Below the pieces are notes generated by a model, which made no database searches, was not told where the DNA came from, and saw only the letters and a program-made list of their open reading frames with translations. Position numbers and translations under genes: made by a program. DNA of 64,000 nt from Rhodoferax sp. (lineage in GTDB: Bacteria > Pseudomonadota > Gammaproteobacteria > Burkholderiales > Burkholderiaceae_C): positions 124,001-188,000 of the forward strand of contig JACKLK010000009.1 of assembly GCA_024236015.1 (NCBI GenBank), read 5' to 3'. Positions 34,954-44,462 of this stretch are shown in pieces. Numbering within the stretch: position 1 is the stretch's first letter; each line of letters opens with the position of its first letter.

Positions 34954-35592
34954 ATGGGCTGGACTCAAGATCAGATGGCGGCACGTGCGGCCAAGGAACT
35001 GCAAGACGGTTTTTACGTGAACCTGGGCATCGGCATCCCGACGCTGGTGGCCAACTTCGTGCCGGACGACATGGAGGTGTGGTTGCAGTCGGAGAACGGC
35101 ATGCTGGGCATCGGCCCGTTCCCGACCGAAGACGAGGTCGACGCCGACCTGATCAACGCCGGCAAGCAGACCGTGACCACGATGGCGGGCTCGTCGATCT
35201 TCGGCAGCCACGACAGCTTCGCGATGATCCGCGGTGGCAAGATCAACCTGTCCATCCTCGGCGCGATGCAGGTCAGCGAGAAGGGCGACCTGGCGAACTG
35301 GATGATCCCGGGCAAGATGGTCAAGGGCATGGGCGGCGCGATGGACCTGGTGGCCGGCGTCAAGCGCGTGATCATCCTGATGGAGCACGTGGCGCGCAAG
35401 AAGGACGGCGGCTACGACCTGAAGATCCTGCCGCAATGCACCTTGCCGCTGACCGGTGTCGGCGTCGTCAACCGCATCATCACCGACATGGCGGTGATGG
35501 ACGTCACGCCCGAAGGCCTCAAGCTGGTCGAACTGGCGCCGGACGTCACGCGCGAGCAGGTGCAGGAGCGCACCGGCGTCACGCTGATCTGA
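34954..35592 (+). CDS. 3-oxoacid CoA-transferase subunit B
   Basis: A 212-residue beta subunit. The catalytic glutamate is E47 in SENGMLG, preceded by NLGIGIPTLVANF; LPLTGVGVVNRIITDMAV closes the domain. AGGAGA is placed correctly before the ATG. With subunit A it forms succinyl-CoA:3-ketoacid CoA-transferase, feeding acetoacetate or 3-oxoadipate into central metabolism. The last 14 bases overlap the 3' end of the convergent LysR gene. Confidence 0.94.
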   Translation: MGWTQDQMAARAAKELQDGFYVNLGIGIPTLVANFVPDDMEVWLQSENGMLGIGPFPTEDEVDADLINAGKQTVTTMAGSSIFGSHDSFAMIRGGKINLSILGAMQVSEKGDLANWMIPGKMVKGMGGAMDLVAGVKRVIILMEHVARKKDGGYDLKILPQCTLPLTGVGVVNRIITDMAVMDVTPEGLKLVELAPDVTREQVQERTGVTLI

Positions 35593-36550
35593 CCCGCGCA
35601 GGCGTCTGCGGAACGTCGCCAGCGGCCGCCTTGCGCGGCCGCTGGCGCGTCAGGCGCATGGTTTCCCGGCGCACCACGCTGCGCAGCCACTGGAATGCCG
35701 GCTCGGCGTGGTGGCGTTCGTGCCAATACTGCTTGATCTCGAACTCGCCCAGTTCCACCGGCGGCGGGAACAGCTTGATGTCGATCAGCCGGCTGAAGGC
35801 CAGTCCCAGGTCTTCCGGTATCGTGACCAGCAGGTCGGAGCTGGCGATCATGAACGGCAAGGCGGCAAACCGCGGGACGCGCAGCGTCACGTCGCGCCTG
35901 AGGTTCATCCGGGCCAGGGTTTCGTCGACCAGGCTGTAGGGCGAGCCGCTGGCCGCATACATGCCGTGCTTGGCGCGCAGGTACTGCTCGATCGACAGGC
36001 TGTCGCCGATCTCCGGGTGGCCCGAGCGCACCGCGCAGACGTACGAGGTCTTGCGCAGGGTCTGCTGACGGGCCCAGTTCGGCATGCCCAGGAAATAACC
36101 GATGGCCAGGTCGATCTCGCCGCTGTCCAGGGCCTCGACCACCTCGTCCGGGCGCAGGTCGATGATGCTGATCTTGGCGTTCGGCGCCTGCTCGCTGACG
36201 TGCTTGAGCACCTGCGGCATCACCACCAGCATGCCGACGTCGTTGATGTAGACCCGGTAATGCACCGTCGTCGTGAGGCGGGAGAACACGGCGACCTGAC
36301 CCATCTCGCGCAACAGCTCCAGTGCGCGGGTGATGTGGCCGGCCATGGCGTCGGCATGGGGCGTCGGCCGCATGCCGTGCGAGGTCCGCACGAACAGCGG
36401 ATTGCCGAAATGCGTGCGCAGGCGCTTGAGCGCGGCACTGATGGCCGGTTGCGTCAGGCCGAGCTCGACCGCCGCCGCCGACAGGTTGTGGTGCCGATGG
36501 ATGGCGTCGAAGGTCTTGAGCAGATTCAGGTCCAGCTTGTCGATTTCCAC
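35579..36550 (-). CDS. LysR family transcriptional regulator
   Basis: A 323-residue LysR protein. The winged HTH covers about residues 1-60 (LDLNLLKTFDAIHRHHNLSA, then LTQPAISAALKRLR); the effector domain follows, closest in style to NodD/LinR-type regulators that respond to aromatics. A GTG at 36550 is preferred because AGGAG sits seven bases before it; a GTG at 36568 has no ribosome site. It diverges from the gentisate dioxygenase gene, and a 25-bp dyad lies in the intergenic region. Activation of the aromatic-ring-cleavage operon by its substrate or intermediate is the natural inference. Confidence 0.92.
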   Translation of the reverse strand: MEIDKLDLNLLKTFDAIHRHHNLSAAAVELGLTQPAISAALKRLRTHFGNPLFVRTSHGMRPTPHADAMAGHITRALELLREMGQVAVFSRLTTTVHYRVYINDVGMLVVMPQVLKHVSEQAPNAKISIIDLRPDEVVEALDSGEIDLAIGYFLGMPNWARQQTLRKTSYVCAVRSGHPEIGDSLSIEQYLRAKHGMYAASGSPYSLVDETLARMNLRRDVTLRVPRFAALPFMIASSDLLVTIPEDLGLAFSRLIDIKLFPPPVELGEFEIKQYWHERHHAEPAFQWLRSVVRRETMRLTRQRPRKAAAGDVPQTPARVRSA

Positions 36551-36618
36551 CCCGGTCTCCTGGTTCACGCGTCGCGGCCATGGGGCCGACTCTGATATTC
36601 ATGCCGTTGATACAGATG

Positions 36619-36643
36619 ATAAACGTGCGTGTTTGCGGTTTAT
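36619..36643. promoter_or_regulatory. Probable LysR binding site
   Basis: ATAAAC (36619-36624) and GTTTAT (36638-36643) form an inverted repeat with a 13-base spacer, and a nested AAAC/GTTT pair lies inside. It is in the AT-rich gap between the LysR gene and the dioxygenase gene, 73 bases upstream of the latter, where LysR activators usually bind. Confidence 0.5.
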
Positions 36644-36715
36644 ATGAGATCGCACTAGACTGAATCTGATTGACATACGACAAGCCGGCGATGTACCGGC
36701 CGACACGGAGACACC

Positions 36716-37747
36716 ATGGATGCAGCGTCAACGGATTCGCGATATGCGGGCATGATTGCCGCGCTGGCCGAGCGCCATGCGCAGCCGCTGTGGGACCGCT
36801 ACCACCGGATCACGACGCGCGAACCCCGAGCCGCCGACGCACCCATGGCCTGGTGCTGGTCCGACATGGAGCCCCTGGTCGAGCGCGCGTCGCGCGAGGT
36901 GGCGATGGAGGACGCCGAGCGGCGCGTGCTGCTGCTGACCCATCCGGCGTTCGCGGGCCGGGTTGCCACCACGACCAATCTCTCGGCTGGCCTGCAGACC
37001 CTGCTGCCCGGCGAGACCGCGCGCGCCCATCGCCACAGCCTGCAGGCGATCCGTTTCGTGATGTCCGGCTCCGGCGCCGTCACCACGGTCAACCAGCACC
37101 GCTGCCCGATGGAAGAAGGCGACCTGGTGCTGACGCCGGCCTGGACCTGGCACGAGCATGTCCACCAGGGAGCGGCGCGCATGGTCTGGTTCGACGGCCT
37201 CGACCTGCCGCTGCTGCACCAGCTCGACAGCATGTTCTTCGAGATCGCGGGGCCCGATGCGCAGGTGTACATACCCGCGCCGACCGCCGCGGCGGTGGCG
37301 CGCCGCGATGCCGCCGTGCTCGGGCCCGATCCCCACGGCGATGGCGGGCTGCAGTCGAACCGCTACCGGTATGACTGGGCGCGCGCGATGCAGGCCATGG
37401 CGAATGCGCCCCGGCAGGACGACGGCAGCCGCTGGCTGCGTTACGCCGACGGCGCATCCGGCGGTCCGGTGCTGCCCACGCTGGACTGCTACCTGCTGGC
37501 CTGCGAGCGCGGGCGACCCACGCGCACGTGGCGCAGCACCAGCAACGCCATCTGCGTCGTCGCGCGCGGCGAGGGCACCAGCCAGGTCGGCGCACACACG
37601 ATCGCCTGGCGGCGGCACGACGTATTCACGTTGCCGCACTGGAACTGGATCAGCCACACCGCGGCATCCGACGATGCCGTGATCTTCCAGATGACCGATC
37701 GCGAGTTCCTCGCCACGATGGGTTACCTGCGCGAGGAGTTCCAGTGA
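36716..37747 (+). CDS. Gentisate 1,2-dioxygenase-like cupin protein
   Basis: A 343-residue bicupin. The first cupin has the iron-binding residues in ARAHRHSLQAIRF and the closing His in TPAWTWHEH; the second (TWRSTSNAICVVARGEG) has lost the HxH, as in gentisate and 1-hydroxy-2-naphthoate dioxygenases where only the N-terminal cupin binds iron. The enzyme should open gentisate to maleylpyruvate. A fumarylpyruvate hydrolase homologue follows directly. It starts a long plus-strand run that includes an ABC importer, under the divergent LysR. Confidence 0.87.
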   Translation: MDAASTDSRYAGMIAALAERHAQPLWDRYHRITTREPRAADAPMAWCWSDMEPLVERASREVAMEDAERRVLLLTHPAFAGRVATTTNLSAGLQTLLPGETARAHRHSLQAIRFVMSGSGAVTTVNQHRCPMEEGDLVLTPAWTWHEHVHQGAARMVWFDGLDLPLLHQLDSMFFEIAGPDAQVYIPAPTAAAVARRDAAVLGPDPHGDGGLQSNRYRYDWARAMQAMANAPRQDDGSRWLRYADGASGGPVLPTLDCYLLACERGRPTRTWRSTSNAICVVARGEGTSQVGAHTIAWRRHDVFTLPHWNWISHTAASDDAVIFQMTDREFLATMGYLREEFQ

Positions 37748-37807
37748 ACCGCCACCATTCGACCCCCGAGCCGGCTTGCCGGTTGCGTCAACCCGGAGCC
37801 TGAGGCC

Positions 37808-38686
37808 ATGAAGATCTGTCGATTCAACGGAGGGCGCCTGGGCGTGCTGCACGAGGGCCGCGTCCACGACGTGAGCCAGCTGCTCGAGCGGCTGCCGGCG
37901 CAACGGTATCCGCTGCCGCAGAAGGACTTGCTGATCGAGGCCTTGCCGCAGCTGCGCGAAGCGCTGGCGCAGGCACTGCCAGGCGCGCAGCATCACGCGC
38001 CCGAGGCCGTTGCATTCGATGCGCCGGTCGCCAACCCGGGAAAGATCATCGGCGCGCCGATCAACTACCAGGACCATGTCGCCGAATCCAAGGCCGACGC
38101 GGGCATCGCCCACGGACGCACCATCACCTCGATCGGCGACTGGGGCCTGTTTCTCAAGGCCGGCAGTGCGCTGATCGGTTGCGGCGAGCCCATCGTGCTG
38201 CGCTTCCCCGACCGGCGCAACGACCACGAGGTCGAACTCGGTGTGGTGATCGGCTCCGAGTGCCGGCAGGTCGCACGGGCCGACGCCATGGCCCACGTGG
38301 CCGGCTACACCGTGGCGCTGGACATGACGGTGCGCGGTACCGAGTTCCAGAGCTTCCGCAAGTCGATCGACACCTATGCGGTGCTCGGTCCCTGGATGGT
38401 GACCGCCGACGAGATCGACGACCCCGACCAGCTCGACCTGTGGCTCAGCGTGAACGGCCAGATGCGCCAGCAGTCCAATACCCGGCACATGGTCTACGAC
38501 GTGGCGCGCCTGATCGAATACGCGTCCTCGTTCTACACCCTGCAAGCCGGTGACGTGATCATGACCGGCACGCCGCAGGGCGTGGGACCGGTCGTTCCGG
38601 GCGATCGGATCCGGGCCGGCGTGGCCCAGGTGGGCGAATTCGAGATCCAGGTGGCACCGCAATACGCGGGCGCCGCCACGGCGTGA
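37808..38686 (+). CDS. Fumarylacetoacetate hydrolase family protein (fumarylpyruvate hydrolase-like)
   Basis: A 292-residue FAH-family protein. The metal ligands appear as the Glu pair of DHEVELGVVIG and a downstream Asp in VALDMTVR; GDVIMTGTPQGVGPV is the typical C-terminal signature. Members hydrolyse the C-C bond of fumarylpyruvate, acylpyruvates or related ring-cleavage products. Following a gentisate dioxygenase by 60 bases, fumarylpyruvate is the likely substrate. No maleylpyruvate isomerase is adjacent, though glutathione transferase-like genes occur elsewhere in the window. Confidence 0.9.
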   Translation: MKICRFNGGRLGVLHEGRVHDVSQLLERLPAQRYPLPQKDLLIEALPQLREALAQALPGAQHHAPEAVAFDAPVANPGKIIGAPINYQDHVAESKADAGIAHGRTITSIGDWGLFLKAGSALIGCGEPIVLRFPDRRNDHEVELGVVIGSECRQVARADAMAHVAGYTVALDMTVRGTEFQSFRKSIDTYAVLGPWMVTADEIDDPDQLDLWLSVNGQMRQQSNTRHMVYDVARLIEYASSFYTLQAGDVIMTGTPQGVGPVVPGDRIRAGVAQVGEFEIQVAPQYAGAATA

Positions 38687-38714
38687 GCGCCGGCAACCAC
38701 AAAGGACATCGGGC

Positions 38715-39272
38715 ATGGCGAATATCTCGGTTCTCGGCATCTGCGGCAGCCTGCGTCGGCAGTCGTACAACCTTGGCGCATTGCAGGCGGCCGGCGAGCT
38801 GATGCCGCAGGGGATGGCGCTGACGATCACGCGCTTCGACGCGATTCCGCTGTTCAACCAGGACCTGGAGGCGCAGGCCGCGCCGCCCGCCGTGCTGCAG
38901 CTGGCGCAGGAGATCCGCGACGCCGATGCCGTGTTGTTCGCCAGTCCCGAATACAACTTCTCGATCTCCGGCGTGCTCAAGAACGCGATCGACTGGATGT
39001 CGCGCCAGAAGCCGCAGCCGTTCAAGGACAAGCCGGTGGCACTGATGTCGGCCACGCTGGGCCCGGTCGGCGGTGCGCGCCACCAGTACGAATTGCGCAA
39101 GGTCCTGGGTTGCCTGGAGGCGCTGGTCATGCCCAGGCCCGAGGTGTTCATCAACCTGTGCCAGCCGAAGTTCGACGCCGATGTCCATCTGGTGGATGCG
39201 GCGGCGCGCAAGGCGGTGCAGGACCAGATGACGGCATTCGGCGCCTGGACGGCGCGCATGCTGGGGCGATAG
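38715..39272 (+). CDS. NAD(P)H-dependent FMN reductase
   Basis: A 185-residue flavodoxin-fold reductase. GICGSLRRQSYN is the FMN phosphate loop and FASPEYNFSISGVLKNAIDWMSR the second FMN-binding segment with the family's PEYN motif. It reduces FMN or quinones with NADPH, possibly protecting the cell from quinoid intermediates or feeding a monooxygenase. It lies 28 bases after the FAH gene with AAAGGA before the ATG, consistent with one operon. Confidence 0.92.
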   Translation: MANISVLGICGSLRRQSYNLGALQAAGELMPQGMALTITRFDAIPLFNQDLEAQAAPPAVLQLAQEIRDADAVLFASPEYNFSISGVLKNAIDWMSRQKPQPFKDKPVALMSATLGPVGGARHQYELRKVLGCLEALVMPRPEVFINLCQPKFDADVHLVDAAARKAVQDQMTAFGAWTARMLGR

Positions 39273-39320
39273 GTGAGTTGGGTTGGGTTGTCGTTGTAAC
39301 TACATGAAGGAGACAGGCAT

Positions 39321-40478
39321 ATGAAGCAGACGATTCTTGCAGTGGCCCGGTCCGTGCTGGCCGCGGGCGTGGTACTGGCCGCACCGGCGGCGATGGCGCA
39401 GAACACGATCAAGATCGGCATGATCACCGACAAGGTCGGTCCGGCCAAGGGTTATGCCGAGCCCGTCGCGGCCGGCGCCGTCTACGCGGTCAAGGAGCTC
39501 AACGCCAAGGGCGGCGTGCTGGGCAGGCAGATCGAGTTGCTGGTCGAGGACGACCAGGGCAAGCCCGACGTGTCGGCGACCGCGGCGCGCAAGCTGGTCG
39601 ACTCCGGTGTCGCGTTCATCCTGTCGGTGTCGCTGACGCCGGCCACGCAGCAGGCGCAGTCGGTCACGCTCGAGACCAAGACGCCGCACATGACACCGTC
39701 CAACAGCGGCGACACCTTGACCACGCAGATCAACAACCCGAACTTCTGGCAGACCGGGCCGCTGGGCTCGACGCAGATCGCGACCTTGCTCTCGTATGCA
39801 CGCAACAAGAACTTCAAGAAGGTGGCGCTGGTCACCGACAACTCCGACCTCGGTCAGTTGACGAACCGCTTCTTCAAGGGCGCGCTGGAGAAGGCCAACA
39901 TCGAGATCGTCAGCGAGGAGGTCGTGCCGCGCGGCTCGACGACGGCCGACCCGCAGATGCAGAAGGTGCGCGCCGCCAATCCGGACGCGATCTTCCTGGC
40001 CGGCGTGCTGACGCCGGAGAACGCGCTGATCCTGCGCTCGGTGCGCCAGCTCGGCCTCAAGCAGCCGCTGCTGGGCAACTACAACTTCTCGATCCCGGTC
40101 TACGGGGCCGTGGCCAAGGGCCTGCTCGACGGCCTGGCCTTCGTCGACGCGTTCGATCCGGCCAAGCCGCAGACGCGCCAGTTCATCGAGAACTACAAGA
40201 AGGACAACAACGGCACCGAGCCGTACAACCTCAACGGCTACGGTTACGACGGCATCATGCTGGTGGTCGACGCGATCAAGCGTGCCGGCAGCACCGACAA
40301 GGACAAGGTGCGCGAGGCCATGCAGGCAACCCAGGGATTCCAGGGCGTGATGGGGGGCGTGGGCACGTCGTACGGCTTTGCCGACGGCAAGCGCACCGGC
40401 TTCGACCCCAACGGCATGGTGGTGCGCGTCTACGAAGGCGACAAGCAGGGCAAGGTCGTGCACATCGGCGCGAAATGA
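39321..40478 (+). CDS. ABC transporter substrate-binding protein, branched-chain/aromatic type (LivK-like)
   Basis: A 385-residue type I periplasmic receptor. A clear signal peptide ends at AMAQ (near residue 26), and the mature protein begins NTIKIGMITD as in the LivK/urea/aromatic-acid group. SLTPATQQAQ and a YGYDGIMLVVDAIKRAG block are typical. AAGGAG precedes the ATG. It is the first gene of a complete HAAT-type importer (receptor, two permeases, two ATPases). Its position after ring-cleavage genes suggests an aromatic acid ligand and not an amino acid. Confidence 0.93.
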   Translation: MKQTILAVARSVLAAGVVLAAPAAMAQNTIKIGMITDKVGPAKGYAEPVAAGAVYAVKELNAKGGVLGRQIELLVEDDQGKPDVSATAARKLVDSGVAFILSVSLTPATQQAQSVTLETKTPHMTPSNSGDTLTTQINNPNFWQTGPLGSTQIATLLSYARNKNFKKVALVTDNSDLGQLTNRFFKGALEKANIEIVSEEVVPRGSTTADPQMQKVRAANPDAIFLAGVLTPENALILRSVRQLGLKQPLLGNYNFSIPVYGAVAKGLLDGLAFVDAFDPAKPQTRQFIENYKKDNNGTEPYNLNGYGYDGIMLVVDAIKRAGSTDKDKVREAMQATQGFQGVMGGVGTSYGFADGKRTGFDPNGMVVRVYEGDKQGKVVHIGAK

Positions 40479-40513
40479 TCGCGGTGTGCCGAGCAAGATC
40501 CTGAAAGCCGCCT

Positions 40514-41398
40514 GTGCGTGACTTCGTCGAGCTGATGGTCGGAGCGACGGCCAGCGGATGCATCTATGCGCTGGTCGCCCTGTCCTACCTGTTGATCACC
40601 CGGCCCACGGGGGTCATCAATTTCGCGGTCGGCGAATGGGCCATGGTGGCCGCGTTCGGCGGCTTCCTGGCGCTGTCGCGCTTCGAGCTGCCGTACCCGG
40701 TCGGCATGGCCATGGTGCTGGTGATCATGGCCGTTGTGGGCTGGATCACCGAACGGGTGGCGGTGCGGCCGCTGGTGGAAAAAGGCGCGCCGCCGCTGGC
40801 GCCCATCCTGGCCCTGCTGGGCATGCTGGTTGTGTTCCGCGAGATCATCTCGGTCAGCATGGGGCCGGATCCGCAACCGGTGCCGCCGATGTTCGGCTAC
40901 GGCCGGCTGGAACTGGGCCTGGTGGCCGGGTCCTACCAGAGCTTCTTCATCATCGTCGTGACCGCGGCCGTGTTCGGCCTGGCCTGGTATTTCTTCGAAC
41001 GCACGCTGGCCGGGCGTTCGTTCGAGGCGGTGGCCATCGACCGGCGCGCGGCGGCGCTGATGGGCATCAACCTCCGCCGTGTCACCGCGCTGGCCTTCGC
41101 CGGCAGTGCCGGCGTGGCCGCGCTGGCCGGGTTGCTGGTGTCGCCCAACGTCTCGGCCCACTACCTGATGGGCCTGCCGCTGGCAATCCAGGGATTCACC
41201 GCGCTGGTCATCGGCGGCGTGGGGCGGGTCGAAGGGGCCTTGCTCGGCGGCCTGATCCTGGCCATGGCCGAACAGCTCACGGTGCGGTATGCGCCGATCC
41301 CGCCCGGCCTGGCGCAGGGCGTGCCGCTGGTGCTGTTGATTGTGTTCCTGCTGCTGCGCCCGACCGGGCTGCTGCGGGCGCGGGAGTCGCGCGCATGA
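40514..41398 (+). CDS. Branched-chain-type ABC transporter permease (LivH-like)
   Basis: A 294-residue permease with eight or so membrane helices. It has the LivH landmarks GVINFAVGEWAMVAAF near the N-terminus, the conserved RPLVEKGAPPLAPI stretch and GGVGRVEGALLGGL near the C-terminus. The start is a GTG at 40514. The stop overlaps the LivM-like start (ATGA). It forms half of the membrane channel for the receptor at 39321. Confidence 0.92.
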   Translation: MRDFVELMVGATASGCIYALVALSYLLITRPTGVINFAVGEWAMVAAFGGFLALSRFELPYPVGMAMVLVIMAVVGWITERVAVRPLVEKGAPPLAPILALLGMLVVFREIISVSMGPDPQPVPPMFGYGRLELGLVAGSYQSFFIIVVTAAVFGLAWYFFERTLAGRSFEAVAIDRRAAALMGINLRRVTALAFAGSAGVAALAGLLVSPNVSAHYLMGLPLAIQGFTALVIGGVGRVEGALLGGLILAMAEQLTVRYAPIPPGLAQGVPLVLLIVFLLLRPTGLLRARESRA

Positions 41399-42330
41399 AG
41401 TCGATCGCCGGTTTCCTGTTGGCTGCCCTGGTGCTGTCCGCCGTGGCCTTCATGCTGGGCTCCTACCAGACCGACGTGTACCGCAAGCTGCTGCTGTGGA
41501 TCACGCTGGCGCTGGGCTACAACTTCCTGTTCGGCATCGCCGGGCAGGTGGCCTTCTCGCATTTCACGTTCTACGGCATCGGTGCCTATGCGATGGTGAT
41601 CCTGCTGTTCCAGGTCGGATTGCCGTTGCCGCTGGCCATCGTGGCCGGCATCGTGGTGTGCGTGGTGCTGGCACTGGTGGTCGCCATCCCGGCGACCCGG
41701 CTCGAAGGCTTCTACCTGGCGCTGGCGACGCTGGCGTTCGCGCAGCTGTTCATCGTCGTGCTCAACGAAGGCGGCTCCGTCACCGGCGGCCCGGGCGGAC
41801 TGGCCAACTACCGGCTGCCCGACATCGCGGGCGTGCGCGTGACCGGCCCCTGGTACACGGTGGTGATCGTGTTCCTGCTGCTCGGCACGCTGGCCACCTT
41901 GTGGCGGCTCGACCGCTCCTGGTTCGGCCGGGCCTGCCGGGCGGTGCGCGACGATCCGCAGGCGGCGCAGGCCATGGGCATCAATGTCACGACCACCCGT
42001 ATCGTCGCGTATGCGGTGACCAGCGCGCTGGCCGGTGTGGCCGGCATGGTCTATGCGTTCGTCGACAACACGGTCAATCCGCCGATTTTCGGGCTGGAGA
42101 ACGCGTTCTTGCTGCTGTTCATGGTGATCGTGGGCGGCAGCGGCCGGCCGGCCGGCGCCATCGTCGGCGCCATCGTGCTGTACCTGCTGCCGTTCTTCCT
42201 GTCCCCGCTGATCGGCCATCACCATGCGCTGGTGTTCGGCGTGGTCATGGTGGCCGTGGTGTTGTTCCAGCCCAAGGGCCTGATCGGCATCTGGGACGGC
42301 TGGATGGCGCGCCGGAGGGCATCGTCATGA
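41395..42330 (+). CDS. Branched-chain-type ABC transporter permease (LivM-like)
   Basis: A 311-residue permease. GYNFLFGIAGQVAFSHFTFYGIGAY is the LivM N-terminal signature, TGGPGGLANYRLP the periplasmic loop and RAVRDDPQAAQAMGINV the cytoplasmic coupling segment that contacts the ATPases. It overlaps its neighbours on both sides by four bases (ATGA), so expression is coupled to LivH- and LivG-like partners. Confidence 0.93.
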   Translation: MKSIAGFLLAALVLSAVAFMLGSYQTDVYRKLLLWITLALGYNFLFGIAGQVAFSHFTFYGIGAYAMVILLFQVGLPLPLAIVAGIVVCVVLALVVAIPATRLEGFYLALATLAFAQLFIVVLNEGGSVTGGPGGLANYRLPDIAGVRVTGPWYTVVIVFLLLGTLATLWRLDRSWFGRACRAVRDDPQAAQAMGINVTTTRIVAYAVTSALAGVAGMVYAFVDNTVNPPIFGLENAFLLLFMVIVGGSGRPAGAIVGAIVLYLLPFFLSPLIGHHHALVFGVVMVAVVLFQPKGLIGIWDGWMARRRASS

Positions 42331-43145
42331 GCACGTCCCCACACGAGGCCGCCGGCTCGGCGGCCGCCCGCCAGTTGCTGGTCGTCCAGGGCCTGTCCAA
42401 GCAGTTCGGCGGCCTGCAGGCCGTGGCCGACCTGGACCTGGACGTGCGCGAAGGCGAGATCCTGGGTGTGATCGGGCCCAACGGCGCCGGCAAGAGCACG
42501 ACCTTCAACATGATCGCCGGCGCGCTCGAACCCAGCCGCGGTTCGCTGGTGTTCGACGGCGAGGACCTGACCGGCCTGCCGGCCCATGCCATGGCCGGGC
42601 GCGGCATCATGCGCACCTTCCAGCACAACAAGCCGTTCGCCAGCATGACGGTGCGCGAGAACGTCATGGTCGGCATGCACCGGCGCCTGAAGGGTTCGTT
42701 GTGGCGGGTGCTGCTGGCCGGCGCCGGCGTGGTGCGCGCCGAACGCGAGGCCGTGCGCCGGGCCGACGAACTGGTGGCGTTCGTCGGGCTCGACGAATGG
42801 CGCGATGCCGATGTCGACACCTTGTCGTTCGGCCAGGGCCGGCTGCTCGAGATCGCGCGCGCCCTGGCCTCCGAGCCGCGGCTGATCCTGTTCGACGAGC
42901 CGGCGGCCGGACTGACACCGTCCGAATGCGAACGCCTGTCGGACATCATCCGGCAGATCGCGGGGCGGGGCATCGCGGTGTTGCTGATCGAGCACGACAT
43001 GCGTTTCCTGATGGGGCTGGCCGACCGCATGGTGGTGCTGAACTTCGGACGCAAGATCGCGCAGGGCACGCCGGCCGAGATCCGTTCCGATCCCGCGGTC
43101 GTCGAGGCCTACCTGGGTGACCTGGGAGCCATGACCGATGCTTGA
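42327..43145 (+). CDS. Branched-chain-type ABC transporter ATPase (LivG-like)
   Basis: A 272-residue ABC ATPase. Walker A is GPNGAGKST, the signature reads LSFGQGRLLEIARAL, Walker B LILFDEPAAGLTP, and the H-loop IEHDM. The signature starts LSFGQ in place of the common LSYGQ/LSGGQ, within the normal range for LivG. It drives the importer at 39321-43866 from the cytoplasm. Start ATG overlaps the LivM-like stop. Confidence 0.93.
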   Translation: MSTSPHEAAGSAAARQLLVVQGLSKQFGGLQAVADLDLDVREGEILGVIGPNGAGKSTTFNMIAGALEPSRGSLVFDGEDLTGLPAHAMAGRGIMRTFQHNKPFASMTVRENVMVGMHRRLKGSLWRVLLAGAGVVRAEREAVRRADELVAFVGLDEWRDADVDTLSFGQGRLLEIARALASEPRLILFDEPAAGLTPSECERLSDIIRQIAGRGIAVLLIEHDMRFLMGLADRMVVLNFGRKIAQGTPAEIRSDPAVVEAYLGDLGAMTDA

Positions 43146-43866
43146 GATACGCAATCTTGTCGGTGGTTATGGCCATGGTGCGGTGGTGCAGGGCGTGGAC
43201 CTGCAGGTCGAACGTGGCGAGACGGTGGCCTTGCTGGGGCCGAACGGTGCGGGCAAGTCCACCTTGCTGTCGGCGCTGTCGGGTACCTTGCCCCAGCGCA
43301 GCGGCAGTATCCGGATCGATGGCCAGGAACTGGTCGCGATGCCCAGCCACGACATCGTCGGCCATGGCGTGGTGCAGGTGCCCGAGGGGCGGCGCATGTT
43401 CGCTCCGCTGTCGGTGCGCGACAACCTGCGCCTGGGCACGGTCCGCCTGTCCGGGCGTTCGGCGCGCGCCGAACGCGAACGTTTCGACTTCGTCTACCAG
43501 TTGTTCCCGCGTCTGGCCGAGCGCCGCAACCAGCTGGCCGGAACCCTGTCGGGCGGCGAGCAGCAAATGGTGGCCATCGGCCGCGCGCTGATGTCGATGC
43601 CGCGGGTGTTGTTGCTCGACGAGCCCTTCCTGGGACTGGCGCCGCTGGTGGTCGAGGAGATCCGCCATGCGCTCGACGCCTTGCGCGGCTCCGGCTTGAC
43701 GATGGTGCTGGTCGAGCAGAAGCTCGACATCGCATTGCCGTTCACCAGCCGTGCCTATGTGCTGATCAAGGGGCGGGTGGCGTTGACCGAGACCAGCGCC
43801 CAGCTGGCCGCGCGACCGCGGCTGTCGCAGCTGTATTTCGACCTTGCCAAGGAGCCCACGCCATGA
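43138..43866 (+). CDS. Branched-chain-type ABC transporter ATPase (LivF-like)
   Basis: A 242-residue ABC ATPase. Walker A is GPNGAGKST, signature LSGGEQQMVAIGRAL, Walker B VLLLDEPFLGLAP, and VEQKLD stands at the H-loop with Gln in place of the usual His region, as is common in LivF (VEQN). VPEGRRMFAPLSVRDNL is the LivF Q-loop neighbourhood. It overlaps LivG by eight bases and the following VOC gene by four, completing the transporter. Confidence 0.93.
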   Translation: MLEIRNLVGGYGHGAVVQGVDLQVERGETVALLGPNGAGKSTLLSALSGTLPQRSGSIRIDGQELVAMPSHDIVGHGVVQVPEGRRMFAPLSVRDNLRLGTVRLSGRSARAERERFDFVYQLFPRLAERRNQLAGTLSGGEQQMVAIGRALMSMPRVLLLDEPFLGLAPLVVEEIRHALDALRGSGLTMVLVEQKLDIALPFTSRAYVLIKGRVALTETSAQLAARPRLSQLYFDLAKEPTP

Positions 43867-44459
43867 CCTCCACCACTGCCGCGCACGGCGCCACCGTGCA
43901 GACCCGGGGCGTGCACCATCTCGCGCTGAACACCGACGACATGCAGATGACGATCGCGTTCTATACCGGGGTGCTGGGCATGCCGCTGGTGCATGCGCTC
44001 AAGGTGCCGCCCGGGCTGGGGACCGGGGCGGGCAACCGGGGCAACCCGCCGTTCGAGAACCTGCGGCATTATTTCTTCGACGCGGGTGGCGACTGCCTGC
44101 TGGCGTTCTTCGAGATTCCCAAGGGCGCCAAGGACAAGGCCGACCGCGACGCGATCGCCGGCATGCAGCATTGTTCGTTCGCCGTCACCGAAGCGCGTTT
44201 CGAATCGCTGTGCGCCCGCCTGCGCGACGCCGGCGTGGCGTTGATCGGGCCGATACCCGTGGGCGCCCGGACCTGGTCGGTCTATTTCTACGACCCCAAC
44301 GGCATCCGGCTCGAACTGTCGTATCAGGAGGGCGACGGCGCGTCCATCGGCGTCGTGGCGCGCTGGACCCAGTCCCGCGAAGAGGCCCTCGCCGAATTGC
44401 GCACCCTGTCCGATGACGAACGCTGGCTCGAACAGATCACCCGCCACCTGCCCGCCTGA
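43863..44459 (+). CDS. VOC family protein (glyoxalase/extradiol dioxygenase fold), first copy
   Basis: A 198-residue vicinal-oxygen-chelate protein. The first module starts VHHLALNTDDMQMTIAFYTGVLGMPLV with the metal-binding His, and the second ends with SVYFYDPNGIRLELSYQ, carrying the closing Glu. Members include glyoxalase I, extradiol dioxygenases and isomerases; no subclass can be fixed. It is coupled to livF by an ATGA overlap, so it is made with the importer and presumably acts on its substrate. A second VOC gene follows after a palindrome. Confidence 0.87.
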   Translation: MTSTTAAHGATVQTRGVHHLALNTDDMQMTIAFYTGVLGMPLVHALKVPPGLGTGAGNRGNPPFENLRHYFFDAGGDCLLAFFEIPKGAKDKADRDAIAGMQHCSFAVTEARFESLCARLRDAGVALIGPIPVGARTWSVYFYDPNGIRLELSYQEGDGASIGVVARWTQSREEALAELRTLSDDERWLEQITRHLPA

Positions 44460-44462
44460 ACC